This document shows, in pieces, positions 51,371-63,059 of a DNA stretch of 64,000 nucleotides. Where the stretch lies: NCBI GenBank assembly GCA_002633005.1, contig NMRA01000243.1, positions 76,783-140,782 on the forward strand, written 5' to 3'. The stretch's first letter is position 1. Every line of letters starts with the position of its first letter. Made by a program: the position numbers and the translations under genes. The DNA comes from Phoronis australis. Its lineage: Eukaryota; Phoronida; Phoronidae. The notes under the pieces were generated by a model. That model worked only from the letters and a program-made list of their open reading frames with translations. It had not been told where the DNA came from and did no database searches.

Positions 51371-51462
51371 GTATGTATGTGTGTGTGCGTGCGTGCGTGC
51401 GTGCGTGTGTGTATGCAAGTATGTATGTATCAATGTATGTATGCATGCATGCATGTATCAAT
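51371..51462. repeat. GT/GTGC/GTAT microsatellite
   Basis: Purine-pyrimidine alternation of the form GTATGTGTGTGTGCGTGC..., grading into GTATGTAT and GCATGCATGC. It has Z-DNA-forming potential by sequence. Confidence 0.85.
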
Positions 51463-51490
51463 GTGCATTTATATATATAATATACATACA

Positions 51491-51528
51491 ATCAGGAAGA
51501 GATAATCAGGAGGTTATCTCTTCCTGAT
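51491..51528. repeat. Perfect 15-bp hairpin
   Basis: ATCAGGAAGAGATAA and its exact reverse complement TTATCTCTTCCTGAT are separated by an 8-base loop TCAGGAGG. Flanks are AT-rich and unpaired. No gene lies adjacent. Confidence 0.7.
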
Positions 51529-52158
51529 ACAATATATTTGTTTCCGTCGGCAATACACTCTTACCACTGAGAGACAAAGCTTAGATATACATGCAAATAA
51601 AAATTACTTATATAAACGCTGTTTTATATAAAATACTTCCATATCACAATGAAACTTCTGAAGCATAAAACCACATGACAAGACCAAGGCCCGGTTTCTA
51701 ATCTTTTTACTCGAATTCGACTTCTTTCATTAATACGAGCTCATCATTCTGTGCTTTAGTGTATTATCGATTACGCAAACGAGAATATGGATCCAAATTC
51801 GTACTTGATGACCCATAGATTCCAGCAACAAAGTCGACTAATAACTCGAGATTTCGAGTCCAAACTCGAAACTATAGTTTTCGTGTTTCATGCCGTGCTC
51901 ATCAAGTGCAAAATAGGATAACACGGTCATCCACATATACCACAATATACTAAACGTTTACCATGAGTTCGTGTATTTAAAAATAATCTTGAGTTCAGTT
52001 TTACTAATGGCAATTTTTCAGTTAAATCTGCAATTCACAGTATTGGTGGTATTTTAGCCAATTCTCGCCGACGGAATGTGTAACCAGGTATATGCAGTGT
52101 TAACTGCATGGCAACAGCGCTCGGAGATTTTAGTCACGGTAGGGTGATCTGTGGCCGA

Positions 52159-52572
52159 TTGCATATGAAACAGTCCCAAATAGGGACTCAAATAAAGTCT
52201 CTAAGTCTTTTTGCGTATTTGTCTCTTTATGGACTCACAGATGCAATATTTTTCTATCACTTCATCTTTAGTATGAGCTCCTCTTTGTTTAATGACTTTT
52301 TCTAATTATGATAAATAAAAACTGAACTCAGAGTTCATTGAAAATAAATAGGGACTTAAATTGGGGGTGTTGCTTGAAAAGATCCCTAATAATTTTCGAT
52401 TATATTGACAACTTAAAGTTGAGTTCACTTTCGATTTGTATCAAGATCAAAAGATAACTTAATTATGAAACTAATACAAGAACTAAGAGCAATCAATGTT
52501 TTCACAAGTCCAAAAATACGCATTAGATTAAGGGAACTTAGTTGAGTCCCTAATTGGGACTGTTTCATGCAA
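52159..52572. mobile_element. Foldback MITE with TTGCATGAAACAGTCCC termini
   Basis: The left arm TTGCATATGAAACAGTCCCA is inverted at the right end (GGGACTGTTTCATGCAA). Similarity continues inward for about 65 bp (TAGGGACTCAA..., GCGTATTTG). About 414 bp, non-coding. It lies 0.4 kb upstream of RMI2. Confidence 0.7.
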
Positions 52573-52966
52573 CTGAGTACTGGTTTCCGAGACATGCAGA
52601 CCACTCACAGCCTGAAAAATAGCGGCTACTTAGCCAGGCAACCCGACCCGACCCCGTAGCGCCCCGGCTGCCGGGATGGAAGACGGCGTAGCGCGCAGTC
52701 AAGTTCCCACTACAGTAAGATCGTCCCAGCACACCTCCCCATATCGGCACTGGAAGAGCAAGTCACTCTAAGGATCACCGCTTGAAACGTACACAAATGA
52801 ATTTTGAATTTCTAAAATCGTTTTTTATGTACATCACATAGATTTCACTAGTACACGGCTTTCCAGGCCCAGATGCGAGAGAAAAAGTCTTCCGTAGCGT
52901 CATCTCACGGATAAAATTAGAAAACAGTTTTTACGACATACCGTAAAGGTACACTTCCGCGGGAAC

Positions 52967-55900
52967 ATGTCGATAAGTTCGAAACCAAGTTTGAGCATCC
53001 CTGCTGTAAAATGCTTTGTCAAGCAGTTGGACGAGTGTTTTCCAAACGTATCCAGTGATTCAGGTGTGCTACCGTTTACTATGACGCTGTTAAATGGCAA
53101 CAGGATTAACATTCGAGTGGTGTGGCTTCAAGGCAGAGTTGAATCGGTGAGTGACCTCGACTGGCTCGAGTCAATCACTGACTGTCACGTATTTGATTTA
53201 CACAGGTTACGCTTATAGTCAGCCAGCTCGTTTACTTATGTTTCAGAGCTGAGTGTTTGCTATAAAAATGGTACCTGTTTGTTTCGGAATAAGGAATTTT
53301 TGGACCCACTGTTTGACTAAACTTAACATTGAAAAAATCCCTTTCCACATGTAGTTGAACATACTGACTTTACCGAGTCTTTTACCTCAGAGTCAGAGAG
53401 TCTGAGACGGCGCTGTTGCGGCCCGTATTGGAATTCGACCCAAATCAGAATACTCTGACACGGGCCGTTCCCGTATTGTAATATATTTTACAGTTGCATT
53501 TTAAACAATAAATTGAATACAAAACTTAGAGAATCAGTAGCATGCTGAACAACATGCTTAGCTCAGTGACCCTGCAAGGCTGTAACTATGGTGATGACCA
53601 GCTACTGACCATATTATATACTCTGTATCACTCACTTCACTTCATGGATGTCACCTGAGCTGTATGTTGGCACTTGCTGTCCTATGTAAATATCCTGATG
53701 GTGTCTAATGAATAGATGGAATGTTGATTTATCATGAACTTCTTCATTTGTGCGGCGATCGTGTGGTTTTTAATTTTACTGTGGCCAAAAACTGATTTAA
53801 TTCATCTTAGTTTGGTGAACTGAGTGGTAATTTGTACAGTTTTTAACAACATGGTCTCACAGTTCAAACACTTGTGTCATGAATTTTGTTGTAAATAAAA
53901 CGCCACGGAACTAGAGTTTCAAAAAGGTGTTCGCGTTATTAATTTTTACCAATATTAATTTTTACACCAATCAGTGTACCCCTATTATCTGACCGTGATG
54001 TGTGGAGTCGCAGATTTTTTTACTGTCAATAACAAGCACGCTTCCATTCGATTGGCCATCCAGAACGAGAAGGACAACAAAAAATATTCACACAGAAACA
54101 ACACATTGAGGTTTTGATTTATTTCAAAATATATTTATCACAAAATATCACCATCATGCAGTAAAATCGCACCATGACAGTAAAACGGAAATGTCTAGCT
54201 GGTACAAAGTTACTGTACCATACTGGTGCATGCACTCCACTTCAGCAAAAGTCAGATTTCAACCAAGTCTAATTTAATCCCTCAGTTCACTTGGATCCGA
54301 CGTTTACTGGCACACACTTATGTTACTAGTACATTTATATTGACAACACCCCGCCACAAATGACAAAACGCAATGTCCATAAACTCTATCTGCCCTGTCC
54401 TACATACTCAGACATCAATACACTGTAAGTATCAGAAGACCATAAGCAGGACAGAATGCAAAAATGATGGTTTTCCTCAAGTAAGACAGTTGCAGATTTT
54501 AATTGCTTGCCGTGCTACTTAACGTTTTGTCTGGAAATCTACAGAAACAACCCATCTACCGTCCCAATATAACATTGTGGGGTGTAACTCTCTTTGGGTA
54601 TCCCTTCCTTTGATCCTTCCCTATTCCTAATAACCTAGCTATATCAATAAATCTTCAAATTGGTGTCCACTCTGTGAAAATGTACAACTTGTCACTTTCT
54701 GTGTTTCTTCGTCGCTAGAAAACAACAGATGTCTTGGTCACTAAACCCTTAAAGACATATCTGACTTAGAAGGAAAGTCAAGTAAAAGACCATGAAACAT
54801 CGACTTCAGTGGGTGTTCTGGGGACCAAATAAAGTTGAACAGTATTGTTTCTGTGATCGAATTCTCACCCAAAAAACACTTTGTTTCAGTTTCAATTTTT
54901 AAACCTCGAAAGACCAGAAATTTGTATCATTGATTCTGGGTCTAATCTTTATGCTGGAAATCAAACTTATACTGATGTTTTCTGCTATATGTAAATATAA
55001 GTGTTAAAACCCTCTAATTCTGTGCATGCTCAAGTATGCAGTGATTTTCTTGGATGATTTTCTAAAAATCCTAGGTTACACATGATGATCCTACCATTAA
55101 AACTATGAGCTTTTACTTGAAACTCGGTGTTGTTACCAATATTGGTTCCTAAATACTACACAGTACACACGCATCTTGACTAACATGATTCATCAGCAAG
55201 ATGGCGGACCACTCCGCTCAGCGAAAACCATGTGACTTCAACTCTAGTTATATTTATCTCCGTGCGTATTATTGGATGGATCTGACTGCTGCAGCCCCCT
55301 TGTGGTAATTTTAATTTTCATTGTGGTAACGTCAGTATTTACCAGGATTGCTTTGAATAATTTGCCAATTTATGTATTCAAGTACTCCACCCCGTAGACG
55401 CAATTTTAATTGCACAAGTGTTTTTCACTGTGCTGCTTGGAAATGTTTGAAAATTAACGGCCTTATATCTTTGTCATTTGTTGTGCTCTTGTTACCTCTG
55501 TGGTATGTGTTTTACAGGTAGCTGCAGATGGAGAAAGCTTTAAACTAAACGATGGAACCAGCAGTTGTCTTGTAACTGGATTTCGTCATTTAAGCTCGGG
55601 TTGTCCTGTTATTGGTGCAGGTGGGCTGGTGTTTCTTAGCGGCACTTGTCTTCCTATTAGCCGTTCTTAGCAATATTTGTTTTTCATTTACTATTTTTCT
55701 CTTTGAATTATTACAAGCAGGACAATGCTTGCATTCTTGCTATCTTTTATTTTACTTGTTGCCTGTGAAGTGACTTACAGGAACGCACATTTTCAGAAGC
55801 AACCTGTCCATGTTTTCAAAAACTTCACTTTTGAACATCCATGCTCAGCTGATTTCTCTTAGAAAAATGTGCAAAACAACTAATGTTTTTTAATATTGAT

Positions 55901-56917
55901 TGTCCATATTTCTACAAAGATTCTCAATTAAACAGCAAGTATTAAACAACTCTGAATTCTGAGCTTACACAAACTTCTTGCAAGTCTTCTCGAATGTATG
56001 GAAAACTCTCCAAAAGTCCGGACTTTGTGGCATAAATTTCCAAGACGTAACGACAACCACTACAAACGTGATAATCACCTCCCTGCCTAATATAGATTGA
56101 TTCAGGTGCTTGCCAAGTACGACCTGGCAATATTCCCAGGTCACCAAAGGGGAGCTGAGGTTATCGAACCTCATTTGCAAGAGCTGAAAATGAAATACCT
56201 GTGAATTAAAAAGCCAGCGAACTAAGGAAATATCTTCTAGTGTATTCAGCGTCATTTTTTGCTCAAACGGAGCTTGGCAGTGACCAGTTTTCCCCAGATC
56301 CGCTACCTTCGGCTCATTATCCTGTGCACGGGCTTACCTCCTGAGGCATAGGGTCTCAATCACGCCCTTCCGATTTTTGATGGACAGTTCCCACTTCCAT
56401 TCTGTATACTCCCTGTACTATTTTGAGTGCACTGTATACTCCCTGTACTATTTTGAGTGCGTGTTCTGATGCACTACGGCTCGGCGACTTGGGATTTTTA
56501 CCAGGTTGACAAACGAAACTTGAGGTTGCTACGGAGACCTGGTGTGTTATTGCTTGGCCTCTTCCTCCACTCAGTTTGTCTGGACTATCAAAGGGTTTTT
56601 CATATGCACAAAAAGACTTTCAAGAAGCTTTTTTAAGCCCATCATTCCTGGTTGTCTCTACAAAGCTGGATATTTGTGAAAGTTGGCAAAAGTTGGTAAT
56701 GCAAGAGCTATTGGGATACCTTTTCTTTATATGCATTCATTGTATGTTCTTTTCTTGTTCAGGAATGTACATGATGGTCATTGGCGAACTGAAGCTTGGA
56801 TGTGGTGAGCCAGTGATGATATTGGCGACCAAGATACAAGATTTGTCTGATGTTGAGCTCAACGAATCTGTGTGGATGTATGAGGTTGTTGACTCTCTTT
56901 CTACTGCCAATGGGTGA
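52967..56917 (+). CDS. RMI2: RMI2, OB-fold subunit of the BLM dissolvasome, three exons
   Basis: Exons 52967-53146, 55518-55620 and 56763-56917 (TGA) join in phases 0 and 1 with donors GTGAGT and GTGGGC and acceptors TTTTACAG and TTGTTCAG. The product is 145 aa, almost the length of vertebrate RMI2. RMI2 pairs with RMI1 in the BLM-TOP3A-RMI complex, which dissolves double Holliday junctions in the nucleus. The OB-fold landmarks are VVWLQGRV (residues 52-58), DGTSSCLVTGF in the second exon, and GMYMMVIGELKLGCGEPVMI followed by KIQDLSD...ESVWMYEVVD. The last block is the family's strongest signature. The ATG is the first in frame and lies in CpG-containing DNA. No oddity in the coding sequence. 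Confidence 0.94.
53230..55510 (+). other. First RMI2 intron (main part)
   Basis: No nested exon seen. Near 53420-53480 GGCCCGTATTGGAATTC and its inverse GGGCCGTTCCCGTATTG form a loose inverted pair, perhaps a small MITE remnant. Confidence 0.4.
56402..56461. repeat. 30-bp unit repeated twice in tandem
   Basis: CTGTATACTCCCTGTACTATTTTGAGTGC, plus one base, occurs twice head to tail with essentially no divergence. This is a recent duplication in the second RMI2 intron. Confidence 0.9.
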
Positions 56918-57745
56918 TCGATGGGGTAAGTAGGTTGGTGAGCAATGCTTTGAATTTCTGGATTATCTTGACAGCACGTTAAGTTGCACAAATTCCAATA
57001 GATGGCTCTACCAGTTATCTATATATGCGCAAACTTAAGGGTGGGTTGTTTAGAATGCCAGTATGAGAGAAACAGTTTTCTGTCTGTAGTGGCAAACACA
57101 ACATAGTGCTGGTGTTAGCATGACGGAATGAAGAATCACCGAAGACCAAAGTCCTTGTCGGCTTTAATCTTTTTCTAGAAGGTTTTTGTAACAGTGATGC
57201 AATGAAGTGCTTTTATTTTGAATAGTCTAAGTTTTCAAAGAAAGAATTCAATCAACAACTTCGTCTATTTGTTAGTGTTGCAGGTACATATAGATACCCT
57301 GATTTTTCACGATGTCCGAAAGTGGATGGAACTCACGGAATCTGACTTCTTTCACGGAATTAAAGATTTCAAATGGAATTTACGCATTACATCAGCAGAT
57401 AATTGCAATATTTTTGCTTTTGATTAGTAAAAATTAAAGGATAGAATCTTTCGAGTTTGACAATTCTGCCCAATAATCATTGTGTGGCAGACACGTTCAA
57501 ATATAAAGTTCATTCTGAGTGAAAGTAGCACTGTACTTTTTCCAGTTTTGAGGATCAATTAACATGCGATGTAGCAACTTAACGGTAAAACGGAGGTGTG
57601 GAATTATTGAGGGAAAAAATGAGGCAATTCTCAGTTCATTGTTGTGTTATTTATCGCAAAACATAAAAAGTGTATTTCTCTGTTTTTGATAGCGGAAAAC
57701 CAGCTTCTCTTTATCTCTGCGCGGGGTAAGAGTATTTGTAGAGGA

Positions 57746-57823
57746 GGCAGTGTGGCCTGGTTGATAAGTGCCCGCTTTCTTTACTCAAGGTCGTGGGTTC
57801 AAGTCCCACCAGGTCACACTGCT
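57746..57823 (+). repeat. tRNA-related hairpin (SINE head or tRNA pseudogene)
   Basis: GGCAGTGTGGCCTGG pairs over 15 positions with CCAGGTCACACTGCT (two mismatches or wobbles). Between them lie A-box-like GGTTGATAAGTGC and a T-arm GTGGGTTCAAGTCCCAC with a perfect B box. The acceptor stem is far too long and no clean anticodon stem forms, so I do not call a working tRNA. Confidence 0.55.
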
Positions 57824-59339
57824 AAACCCTTGAGCCAGGTTTCTAGCTCAGTTTTAACCATATATCAATAAAGCATAAAAATATTTTCAGGTGATCAGTG
57901 CAATGGGCCCACATGCGAGGCCTGCGCACGTCTAGTACAACGTGTATCAGACCGCCTGCAATTATTTTTTTATTATAAGAGTATTTGTGAAATGATTTTA
58001 CATCGCATTAATCCAGATCAACGCAATGCTTGTATTAGTTGGATAACGAGTAACAAAGGACATTGGAAAATCTTAACTTAATCTCAAAAGACCAAATGCC
58101 CCTTTTGCACTGCCAACTGCATGCTAGAGATTCTCTACATTGGGCTGTTATCATTTGTAGTATAAGCCAAAAGTATTCGACCGGTGAAATAACCCCAGAA
58201 TTCTCTGTCATAACTGCTGGGCGGAAGTTGACTTAGTCGTCACTGTAGTTTTCCTCATGACAGAGAATAACGGGGAATCAACAGGAAAATTAGTATAGTG
58301 ACTAAGTCATTCGTCTGCAGTTTCAGTTTTGCCTTCATACTGGTGTCAGCCATTTTTGTTGCTCACAGAATTAACTGTCGTGACAGGAAAACAGTACTTT
58401 GCATGATTGCTGTAATTTGTTTTTTTTTCTGTATAAACTGAAATTGAGTGTCTTCCTGGAAGTGTGAGGCTGAAGTCCAAGAAGCTTTGTTATCTTATTG
58501 TCAAATTAGAAATTTTTTCTTCATTTGCTTTTCAGAAGTGATTTTAAGACTCGTTATCCCAAGAGCTCCTGAACTGAAAGTCTTTGTTATGACGTCATCA
58601 GATAATTTCTTTTTTTTTCATTTTCTTTAAGGAGTGTGACTGTGTTTCACAAGCCAGCCTAAACTGTCAAGTGAAAGTGCAGGCTCATTTTACAACTTTG
58701 GTATGCCTGTGAATTCCTAAAAGTTCTTGAATATTGTTGATCTGTTAAAGTGTTTTTTCTGTGTGATAACCTCATTACGATAAACACGCTCTTGTTGAAA
58801 AAACAAAGACCAAAGTACACCTCGAGTTTTCAAGGTTAGTTGGGTCCTTGTTAATCAGATTAGCTTGATGATCTCATTATCTCAATCTGATGAGACTTAC
58901 ATTCCTGGTTTTGGTGTTTAGATTACAGTGTAAATACCGGCCAGCGGGTAGTGCTGGATAGTTTGTGAGTCTGTTAAATTTCAGTAGAAATTGGGAACTG
59001 GTCGATTGTCTGGTCGTGCACTATCTATTGGTATTTGTTCATTTTTTGAACTGTTTTCGAAGATGAATGCAATTTGTTGGTTGTTTGATCTAGTCTTTGC
59101 AACCATGGCTGTTCCATTTCCTGACAGCTTGGCAGATTTGAGCTGGAAATTCAGATAGCCACAGATACTAAACATTGGTGTCGACTTAGACCTTAATCAG
59201 GAAGCCGTCCTCTTCTACATATTCGGCTTTTCACCAATGTTTTAATCTGAAGTGTTCTTGCTGTCAAGATGTGTCACCGACTGGAGTATTGTAGTTGCAT
59301 GCTGGTCCTGGTTTTGAGTTCAAAACTTAGAAATTTTAA

Positions 59340-60170
59340 AATTTTCTAAATGATAATGGCTTTCTGACAGATCTGCTGTGTCCCCTATTGGCAGTTTCAC
59401 TTATTTGTGTTTTCTCTGGTGTCTGTGGATTTCCGTGATGGATTTTCATGAAATTTTGCTGATCTGTTTCTTTTAGAAAAGGACGACTCCTTCTGGTTTT
59501 CTTATGAATTTGATGTGATGTATGTCACCTAGTGGCCATTTGTATTATTTTCAAAATTTTGGTGTGCACCTCTTTATCGGCCAAATCACTCTAAGGATCG
59601 TTTTGAAAATTGGTGCATGTTTTCCCTCATGGGCGACAATGACTTTCGATGGCTTTGACTACAGTGGTGCCCCCTAGTAGCAGTTCTGATTTTTTTCACA
59701 TCCACAGTTGTTTTTCTTAAAACACTGTAAGGTTGTTGTGAAATTTGGCAAGGGAATTTCTATGATGACAATGAATGACGACAACTTTCGGACATATCTA
59801 ACAGCTTTGTCCCCCCAGTGGCAATTCCACACTGTCCTTTGTGTCTCCGGATTTCCTTAACAAACTGCCAGGAAATTTGGCACTTACCTATTTATTAAAG
59901 AGATGATAACACCTTCCCATTTTCGGATACATTTGACTTATTGTATGCCACCTAGTGGCCATTTTTGTCATTTTTTGAAATTTTTGTTGTCGGCCTCTCC
60001 ATCGGCCAAAGCACTTTAATGATCATTATGAAAATAAACGTGTTTCCTCCAAGAAGTGAGTGGCAGACGATGATTTTCGAACAGGTGTGATTGCTGTTTC
60101 ACCCACTATTGTCATTTTTTACCTGTAGCTCAATATTTACAAAGATCCTTGAAGGATCTTCATGAAATTT
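59340..60170. repeat. Diverged tandem repeat, about 144-bp unit, six copies
   Basis: The core CCACCTAGTGGCCATTT recurs at about 59382, 59526, 59670, 59811, 59949 and 60100, spaced 138-151 bp. Each copy is followed by a T-rich tract and ATGAAATTT-like blocks. Copies three apart (59519 and 59943 regions) are the most alike: TGTATGYCACCTAGTGGCC, then YCGGCCAAA. This suggests a higher-order pattern. No coding content. Confidence 0.7.
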
Positions 60171-60429
60171 GTATGTATTCCCAGTCACCACTTCTTTTGC
60201 AACTCACTTCCTATCAGTTGCAGCAAATTTACACCCCTCATTTCCCACTTCCACACACATGTGTCGCCACCAATGCTGCAAAATTATTGGGAGGGGGGCA
60301 CAAGAACCCCCCAGCTTTGTACTGCGCTGATTTATACTGTGTAATACTGAAATTGTTTTATCCTCGGCATCAAATTAGATGGTTCAACAAAAATACGATT
60401 TTGTGCTTATGTGACATTTATTTTTAGGG

Positions 60430-61580
60430 ATGGCTCAAGGCGAGGGCTGCACTATTGAATTCTGTGTGCACTGAAAGTGAAAAAAAAGCACTGAAGCTTG
60501 CAGACGATGAAACATTGGCACTCAATTCAGCGTTTAGGACCACTGACAAGTGTTCTAATACAGGACTCCATCCTTCAATACGTTATAGAGATACTGTACT
60601 GTGTAATAGGGTTCCCTGTGCAGTTGTTTGTGAGAAAAGGAAACTCTTCATGGGAAAATAATTGCGATGAATGAGGGAAGACGTGCAGGGGTAATGACAA
60701 AAACACTGCCAGGCCCCACGTGTGTTGGTGTGATGTAACGAGAGTTGGTGCGAGAGTTGGTGCCTTGCGTTTGTACTGGATGTATAGAAAGATCCCAGGT
60801 TCTACTAGAAATAGCTGTGAAAGCAGGCGGTTTACATAGGCCATGTTGTTGGAACTCACTGGAAACAAACCAGCGTGGCTGTTGGCGGATGAGGGACCTT
60901 GGTGTGTTAAATGCAAAATTGCCACAAATAAGTACTAATGAAACAAGAGTAGGTGGAGTATTATGAGCAGGATACTTAAATTAAGGACTTGAGAGAGTAT
61001 TTTGATTTTAATATCAAATATCCCGAAAAAGATATCACTGGAAAGAGTACCAAAATACAAGTATTTTGCTGCCTATGTCATCAAAATCAATCCTACCGTT
61101 TCAAAGTTAGAGCCTTTTAGCCCACCGGTTTGCAGGTCCATAACGCTCAGTTCCTAATAGCAAAGTGGCCGCCCTGCTGTGAGAAAACAAAATCTCGTGG
61201 CCGCCATTGTCTCTATATCTTTGGTTTTTAATAAAAATAAATTGTTAACTGCTTGTCAACAATCCACGAAACTCCCCTCTGTCTTGTGCTGCTATGCTGA
61301 ACGAAATCACGCTGATAATTAAAACAAGGCATTCCTAAAACAGAATAATGTATTTCATTACCCACACTTCAGTCACCACCACAATGCTGTTCTCGTCGAA
61401 CATTTCACCTGCGAAATATTACACTGAAACAAGATCAAAAGCGTTCTGCGAGTTACGACCATGACCCATGCGCAGTCGCGCAATGTTACACTTGTCTGTC
61501 CAAACTGGGTTGCTTCATGGAAATATAGAGAACTACTCAGCTTTCAATTATCAGTATCCTGTTTCTTATTAGCTATGTGC
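60430..61580. other. Non-coding spacer
   Basis: Weak open frames here (for example 60455-60661) lack recognisable domains and splice support. No structured repeat seen. Confidence 0.3.
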
Positions 61581-61600
61581 AGTAGAGTAGCAGCAACGAT

Positions 61601-61849
61601 GTGGCACTTTCAGGTACCATATTAATTGCCACTGGTCAAGTGCTTTTGACGCTATTAACCTTTTTAGAGATTGCGCGTGAATTTGTCAGCCTTACGGATT
61701 TGCCGGAAATCGTCACTGCGTCAAAACTGCTAAATATACAGCAGTTAAGAGCCCTATGCACGGCCATCTTTGAAAACTATTCTTCTGTTTCCTGTTTGGG
61801 CGTGGCATCATTTGTTTTGGTTTTGAATACGGCGAGTTGGCCTTCCTAA
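61601..61849 (+). CDS. Partial BTB/BACK (Kelch-like) domain fragment
   Basis: An open frame encodes the second half of a BTB domain running into BACK: VALSG, LLTLLTFLEI, SLTDLPEIVTASKLLNIQQL, RALCTAIFENY and CLGVASF. In order and spacing this follows the KLHL pattern (...FLYTGxVxLTxxNVxELLxAAxLLQM...CxxFL...NCLGI). The FLYTG turn is degenerate (FLEIARE). The N-terminal BTB half and any Kelch repeats were not found nearby. The frame stops at TAA 61847-61849. An acceptor CACTTTCAG at 61613 could make it an exon joined in phase 1. Otherwise it is a decayed retrocopy fragment. Start is uncertain, because the track-open frame begins at GTG. Confidence 0.42.
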   Translation: MALSGTILIATGQVLLTLLTFLEIAREFVSLTDLPEIVTASKLLNIQQLRALCTAIFENYSSVSCLGVASFVLVLNTASWPS

Positions 61850-62236
61850 TTACTTGTGGTAAAACCATGGACGGAATGGAGTTCATTCATGGCTTCAACA
61901 CGATGAATCACTCTTGATTTACTGCAGTTTGATATTTACGATTTCAGCTTGACGTGACGAGAGTGTTGCGTGGGACTTTAGTTGCTCGTATTTTCGTGGT
62001 GAAAAAACTAAACCAAGAGACTCGTTGGAAGAGGTGCGCGTTGCTACCTAGTTTTGAATGGGCAGTTTTGATTATCTCTGCTCTGCAATTTGCAGCACAC
62101 TTTCCATGCAGATGAATACAGTGCATTGATGTCCAAGGTAAATCTAAAACTATAATTAATGGGCAAAATTCTGTCCAAATCTGAAATAGGTCTCGTTGTT
62201 AAAACTGATCGTTGAATGTAGCGACTAACGTAAGTC

Positions 62237-62388
62237 CATGGGCGGATCCAGGATTTTGAGTTGGGGGGAGGGGCAAGGCAGAGTATTAGCCAGGATTTTC
62301 CCGTCAGACATTCGCACCCCGTACTGCCAAATGGAATCTGGGAGAATTTTAGAGGGGGCGGCATGGCCCCCCTCTAAATCCGCCACTG
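62237..62388. mobile_element. MITE, 5-bp TSD family, copy 3
   Basis: A 152-bp element from CATGGGCGGATCCAGG to CTAAATCCGCCACTG with exact AAGTC duplications on both sides (62232-62236 and 62389-62393). Its interior is nearly the same as that of 17262-17422. Confidence 0.85.
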
Positions 62389-62851
62389 AAGTCTACCAAA
62401 ATTCACGATGACTCGAGTACCTGACTGAATAATAATGGAAATGTGCCAATACTTGCTGACGGGTACACGTCAACTTGCCAGTATGTAACAAACAGATACA
62501 ACCCTATCTTCACACCATCTTAAAACCCGTCACGTACCACGCTTAGAACTTGGCTTGAAGGTTCGCTTGGATTGCCAAATAAACAACTTTTGTGGCACGT
62601 GATGGGCTTGGGCGTCGCGTCTAAAAATTTCAATGGCTCATTAAAGAAAACGACAGCTACTCTGTCGCGGTGAATCACTCTCCTTACCGATCCTCTTGAA
62701 TATCACAGATTGAAATTCTTTCAAAGTCTCACGAAATGCAATCGACAGCTTAAGTGCGATTCCTAAACGTCCTAAACATTGAGATCATATAGGCCTAGCA
62801 AGTGTTCTACTGTGCTTGAATGCACTGATAACGTAACGGGTGAGCGCTTCA

Positions 62852-63049
62852 TCATTGTGACGTATTAACTGACAGGCTTTGGACTATTAAATAACCGAAA
62901 CCTGCACCATAGTCGTCATAGTCGTCGTCATCGTCGTCTTCATCGTCGTCACCACCTTTCAGAATCATCCCCCTGTTGACAATGTGTGCCTGCACGCCGC
63001 GAACGACAGTCACAGGATTTCCATCGTCAGACGCAATAATTATGAGTGT
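62852..63049 (-). CDS. Asp-rich open frame with cadherin-like motif, weak
   Basis: A minus-strand frame of 65 codons is open between stops. It begins TLIIIASDDGNPVTVV, which resembles the DxGxP segment closing a cadherin repeat, and continues into an Asp-rich tract (GGDDDEDDDDDYDDYGAG) encoded by GAC/GAT triplets (62910-62955). No clear acceptor or donor bounds it. It may be an exon of a cell-surface protein or simply a GTC/GAC microsatellite next to a chance motif. Confidence 0.22.
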   Translation of the reverse strand, partial: TLIIIASDDGNPVTVVRGVQAHIVNRGMILKGGDDDEDDDDDDYDDYGAGFGYLIVQSLSVNTSQ

Positions 63050-63059
63050 TCACTTCTTC

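Noticed and set aside
57746-57823. Functional tRNA gene
   Set aside because: Good A- and B-box-like sequence, but the acceptor helix is 15 bp and the anticodon stem does not form. Called a tRNA-derived repeat.
60149-60661. Open frames after the 144-bp satellite
   Set aside because: No domain resemblance; composition is that of the surrounding non-coding DNA.
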